Source: UBA1181 sp963631545 (GTDB taxonomy: Bacteria > Bacteroidota > Bacteroidia > Bacteroidales > Paludibacteraceae). From it: a DNA stretch of 64,000 nt. The notes under the pieces were generated by a model. It worked only from the letters and a program-made list of their open reading frames with translations, was not told the origin of the DNA and ran no database searches. A program made the position numbers and the translations under genes. The stretch's first letter is position 1; the number at the start of each line of letters is the position of its first letter. Location of the stretch: contig CAVGRN010000001.1 in assembly GCA_963631545.1 (NCBI GenBank), forward strand, positions 1 through 64,000, in the 5' to 3' direction. Below are positions 60,792 through 64,000 of the stretch, piece by piece.

Positions 60792-60904
60792 TACTACCTG
60801 ACTTACGATTTTTTACTGATTAGATACTTTTTCTTCACACTTGGAATAATCCTCAGAAACACATATAGGTTTCAACGGACTTGCACGCCGTTAAGGCTGC
60901 AAAA

Positions 60905-60912
60905 CAAAAATA
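60905..60912 (-). promoter_or_regulatory. Putative -7 promoter box for nrdD (TATTTTTG on the minus strand)
   Basis: CAAAAATA on the plus strand is TATTTTTG on the coding strand, about 114 bp before the nrdD start. The leader contains a small AACGG/CCGTT hairpin at 60874-60892. I do not recognise an NrdR box. Confidence 0.35.
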
Positions 60913-60987
60913 GGGATATAATTTTTCATAATCACATCCCTACCTGAATAGTTTTTAACAAAATTTAATATATTGATAATCAATGCA

Positions 60988-62358
60988 TTACCAAGCAAAT
61001 TTGATCATTGCGCAAATTCGGTTATTGGAGATGTCGCGCACGGCATCTGCCTTGCCGAATTCGTCCCTTCCGTCGCCATATCCTACGGTAGTGAGTTCAT
61101 ACTCAACACCGAAAGTGAGTTTCCATACGGTGTAGGAAACCGCTGGACAAACCCTCCAGATGTAGTCGATATTTGATGCGCCATTCACCCATAAATCGCC
61201 GACAATCTCCTTACTTGTTCCAAGGTTTTTGAAATATCCGCCAAAGAGATTCACCTTAAACGCACTTCCGTATGTTAAGTTGACGAATGTCGTAACATTA
61301 CGCAATGGTGAATAATCCCACGATCCATCTTCGTTGATTTTCGTGACGCCCAATCCACTCATCATATTCAAATGCGCAGTGTTCTGCCCCATCAGGCATT
61401 TCCAAAGCAAATGAAATTTGTCTTTCTTATAATTGATGTAGACGAGGGGCGACGCCGAAAAAGCATACTCCTTGACAATCCGTTTGGTAGTGCCTTCTTC
61501 TATTGTTTCTGTGCCGGAAAGTGAATCATAGACAACTTTCGTGTAAGGCACCTCCATCGTTGTGCGTGGACGCAACCGCAGCAAGTCAACTCCTGCGCCT
61601 ACCTGAAATCCGTTTTTCGTATAATCGAACCCGACGTAAAACTCTGGGAGGACTCCTTTTGTCTGATAACTGTCGGAACGGCCATCTGGACCGATGGATT
61701 TGTATTGGAATTGCCACAAGGCCGCCGCCGTGAAACGCCATCCTCCGACATAATTATCGTAACGGATTTGTGGTGAGCGGCTGAATGGCTCAAACGGCGA
61801 CCCGGAAGCCAAACCCAAAACGTCGGGCAAATCACCAGACATCGGATGCCAAGCTTGACCTGCCAAAAGAGAATGCCGTTCCCATCTCATCTTCAAATAG
61901 GCCTGACGGATACGCAGCATCGTAGTACTGGAGGTGAATCCGCAGAAATCTGTTTCAATCTTTGCTGAAAGGTCGGCATTTAACGCCCGGATACCCGAAA
62001 TGTCCAAACCAAGCCGCGTGGTCATCGCCAGGAAGTTGGATTGGGAAACATCATTCAAATCCTCATCGCCAGCCTCATTCATCGACTCGTCTTTCGGAAT
62101 CTGGTTATATAAACCACTGGTAGACTGCACATTCTGTCGGGAATCATAATAAAAATAATTGCGTACAAAACCGTATGGCTTGAACTTCACCTTGCCTCCG
62201 TTACGGGGCTTCTCCGTTGTTTCGGCAACTTGCTCGGTGACTGTTGCGACGTTTTTTTCTGCTGCGCCTGCAACGGGGGCTATCGCCGCTCCTTGCTCTT
62301 GTGCAAACAGGCATTGCAACGACATTAGCGCCGCACCCAGCACATAAATCTTCTTCAT
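60988..62358 (-). CDS. Outer-membrane beta-barrel (porin-like) protein, 456 aa
   Basis: The 456-residue protein has a signal peptide (residues 1-19) and an Ala/Val/Glu-rich linker. A mature part of alternating aromatic and hydrophobic residues is typical of beta-barrels. It contains KFKPYGFVRNYFYYDSRQN, NADLSAKIETDFCG and LLAGQAWHPMSGDLPDV, matching porin-like proteins of Bacteroidales that resemble DcaP. It ends in a final strand RICAMIKFAW with a C-terminal aromatic Trp, as expected for BamA-assembled barrels. The solute is unknown. Its neighbour on the same strand is an SLC13 transporter, so the pair might move the same dicarboxylate. A terminator lies between, which argues against one transcript. 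Confidence 0.85.
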   Translation of the reverse strand: MKKIYVLGAALMSLQCLFAQEQGAAIAPVAGAAEKNVATVTEQVAETTEKPRNGGKVKFKPYGFVRNYFYYDSRQNVQSTSGLYNQIPKDESMNEAGDEDLNDVSQSNFLAMTTRLGLDISGIRALNADLSAKIETDFCGFTSSTTMLRIRQAYLKMRWERHSLLAGQAWHPMSGDLPDVLGLASGSPFEPFSRSPQIRYDNYVGGWRFTAAALWQFQYKSIGPDGRSDSYQTKGVLPEFYVGFDYTKNGFQVGAGVDLLRLRPRTTMEVPYTKVVYDSLSGTETIEEGTTKRIVKEYAFSASPLVYINYKKDKFHLLWKCLMGQNTAHLNMMSGLGVTKINEDGSWDYSPLRNVTTFVNLTYGSAFKVNLFGGYFKNLGTSKEIVGDLWVNGASNIDYIWRVCPAVSYTVWKLTFGVEYELTTVGYGDGRDEFGKADAVRDISNNRICAMIKFAW

Positions 62359-62379
62359 TTCTTACTTTGAAATATTAGG

Positions 62380-62387
62380 CAAACCTA
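62380..62387 (-). promoter_or_regulatory. Putative -7 promoter box for the porin-like gene (TAGGTTTG on the minus strand)
   Basis: CAAACCTA on the plus strand is TAGGTTTG on the coding strand, 22 bp before the porin-like start codon, giving a short leader. Confidence 0.5.
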
Positions 62388-62445
62388 TATTAGATTCTTC
62401 TGCGAAGGTAGTTAAAAAATCATAAACACTCATCCTAAACTACGA

Positions 62446-62481
62446 CAAAAAAGCCGCAGTACCATTTCTGAAACTGCGGCT
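62446..62481 (-). terminator. Rho-independent terminator after the SLC13 gene
   Basis: The 9-bp stem AGCCGCAGT (62452-62460) pairs with ACTGCGGCT (62473-62481) around a 12-nt loop. On the minus strand it is followed by six T (62446-62451). It lies about 27 bp past the symporter stop codon. Confidence 0.9.
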
Positions 62482-62507
62482 CATTTTGTATTTTATTATC
62501 AATCAGA

Positions 62508-63974
62508 CTATTTCAGCAAAATGCTTCCGAAGAGGAAAAGCGCTGCGTAACCGATGATAAGGCTGACCACACCTACGAACAATCCCGTCAGTGCCATGTA
62601 TTTCAATTTAATGAAGCCCTTTGAGTAGGCAATCGCATTTGGAGGCGTAGAGATTGGCAAACACATCGCAAACGATGCAGAAAGTGCCAAGCCAACTAAC
62701 AAAGTGGTTGCTCCTCCATAAGGAGCCAAGCCCTCTTCCATACCTTGTGCAACTGCCACGAAGATAGGAATCAACAAAGCGGCGGTTGCCGAGTGGGACA
62801 TAAACGTGGACATGAGGATACACAAAAGTCCGGAGCCGATGATTACGGCAAGCGTTGACCAACTGTCGAACGGAATGGATGTAACGATATGTTTAGACAT
62901 TGTGATTGCCTCACCGGTTGTAGCGTCGACTGCGATTTTACCTTCCAGGCCGACACCCAAGGCGAAACCTCCGGCAACGAGCCAAAGCACATCCCAATCG
63001 ATCTGTGCGAAGTCCTTCTTCTCGAAAACTCCCGTGATGCAGAAAACCGCGAACGGAAGCAGACCGACAACGTATGTATTGATGCCGAACAACGCTTTTC
63101 CGAAGACCCACAAGAAAATGGTAACGGCAAATGTGATGTAGACGATCATAGCCTTAGGGCTCTTGTCCGTTTCGCCCTTAATCTCCACCTCGATGTGTTC
63201 TTGCTGAGAAGGGAAGAAGTGGCAAAGCATCAACCATGAGAGGAAGAGGATGACTACTGCGATAGGCACCATCAAAGCCATCCACTGGCCGAAACCGATT
63301 TCAAATCCGATTTTCTCCAACCAACCAGCGGCGATGACGTTTGGAGGTGTTCCGATAGGGGAACCGATGCCACCGATGTTTGCAGCGATTGGAATAGCCA
63401 AAGCCAAGCCCACCCTTCCTTTATTATCTGATTCTGGAATGGCAGCCAAAACAGGTGAAAGGATCGCGATCATCATCGCAGCCGTCGCCGTGTTGCTCAT
63501 GAACATGGAAAGCAAGGCCGTAACGGTGATGAACCCGAGCATCACATACCGTGGGTTGTTTCCAAAAGGCTTGATGATTGCCCTCGCCAATGTGGCATCC
63601 AACTTCACTTTCGTTGCGCCGATAGCCAACACGAAACCGCCCATGAAGAGCATAATCGTAGGGTCGGCAAAGGCAGCCATGATACCCTTATAGCTCAATG
63701 TCGCACCCACACCATCGTGGTTGAGGAAACTCAGCATACTATCAGATGTCGTCAATAACATCAGCACCATAATCAAGACGGAAGTCCCCCAAATAGGAAT
63801 TGGCTCCGTAATCCACATCAACGCAGCGAACACAAAAATCGCAATCAAACGATGCTCGACTGTCGTCAAGCCCTCAACGCCAAACGCAGTGTCTGGCAAC
63901 AACCACACAATCGCGGTCAAAAGGATTGCCACGGCAAATCCAATCACCTTTTTCAGATTCTTATCAAGATTCAT
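62508..63974 (-). CDS. SLC13/DASS-family anion:sodium symporter
   Basis: The 488-residue inner-membrane protein has about 11-12 hydrophobic helices and belongs to the divalent anion:Na+ symporter family (SLC13, DASS). The family signature SNTATAAMMIAIL appears near residue 158. A matching second SNT-like repeat reads SHSATAALLIPIF near 398. SPIGTPPNVIAAG and LPISTPPNAIAYSKG are further hallmarks, since these T-P-P loops bind substrate and sodium. Substrates in the family include succinate, malate, citrate and sulphate. A dicarboxylate is most likely in an anaerobic gut-type bacterium, by inference. The start is complete, ending 26 bp before the window edge. Confidence 0.93.
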   Translation of the reverse strand: MNLDKNLKKVIGFAVAILLTAIVWLLPDTAFGVEGLTTVEHRLIAIFVFAALMWITEPIPIWGTSVLIMVLMLLTTSDSMLSFLNHDGVGATLSYKGIMAAFADPTIMLFMGGFVLAIGATKVKLDATLARAIIKPFGNNPRYVMLGFITVTALLSMFMSNTATAAMMIAILSPVLAAIPESDNKGRVGLALAIPIAANIGGIGSPIGTPPNVIAAGWLEKIGFEIGFGQWMALMVPIAVVILFLSWLMLCHFFPSQQEHIEVEIKGETDKSPKAMIVYITFAVTIFLWVFGKALFGINTYVVGLLPFAVFCITGVFEKKDFAQIDWDVLWLVAGGFALGVGLEGKIAVDATTGEAITMSKHIVTSIPFDSWSTLAVIIGSGLLCILMSTFMSHSATAALLIPIFVAVAQGMEEGLAPYGGATTLLVGLALSASFAMCLPISTPPNAIAYSKGFIKLKYMALTGLFVGVVSLIIGYAALFLFGSILLK

Positions 63975-64000
63975 ACCTTATATATAAGTTAATTTCATTT

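Overview
The window is a chromosomal segment of a Bacteroidota bacterium, most likely order Bacteroidales, and probably a strict anaerobe. The evidence is a gliding/type IX secretion gene (gldF), several proteins with gliding-associated C-terminal (CHU_C-type) or type IX sorting tails, a MurF-alanine racemase fusion, a class III anaerobic ribonucleotide reductase (NrdDG), and many matches to the Bacteroidota promoter box TAnnTTTG. No rRNA, tRNA, CRISPR array, insertion sequence or prophage is visible. Most of the window is conserved core gene content.

Layout. 1-9.9 kb: a mostly leftward block with a HAD phosphatase, cysS, a GNAT acetyltransferase, a phosphopantetheinyl transferase, gldF, a WalJ/YycJ-type hydrolase and an MltF-like murein lyase, then the rightward heat-shock pair grpE-dnaJ. 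9.3-11.4 kb: an XRE-type regulator facing about 1 kb of AT-rich, gene-free DNA that holds five copies of a small palindrome, then a YegP-like protein. 11.8-38.7 kb: cell-envelope and housekeeping genes (OmpA lipoprotein, GSCFA protein, maf, UvrD/PcrA helicase, murF-alr, an M16 peptidase homologue that lacks its zinc motif, kdsB, an rRNA methyltransferase, a SpoIID protein, DivIC, a lytic transglycosylase, a universal stress protein, pbpC, the CCA enzyme) and two gliding-associated surface proteins of 1367 and 461 residues. 39-41 kb: a Fur-family regulator and a phytoene-desaturase-like flavoprotein.

41.3-50.7 kb is the accessory and least explained part. A 132-bp terminator-plus-promoter segment is present twice, with one mismatch, and the copies flank a 110-residue acidic orphan gene. 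Next comes a 1348-residue protein carrying an AlbA_2 (Schlafen-type) domain, then a two-gene lipoprotein operon. Its first gene encodes a BMP/PnrA-like binding protein. Its second encodes a lipoprotein joining a LivJ-type periplasmic binding domain to a legumain-like C13 cysteine protease domain. A 22-bp palindromic tandem repeat and a decayed ADP-ribosylglycohydrolase gene follow. I regard the binding-protein/C13 operon as the best candidate for an undescribed system. Its location at the envelope and a ligand-sensing protease role are inferences from domain content.

50.8-64 kb returns to core genes: alaS, an M23 peptidase, a MerR regulator, a TRIC-type channel, a type IX-sorted protein, a MATE exporter, nrdG-nrdD, an outer-membrane beta-barrel protein and an SLC13 (DASS) anion:sodium symporter that ends just inside the window.
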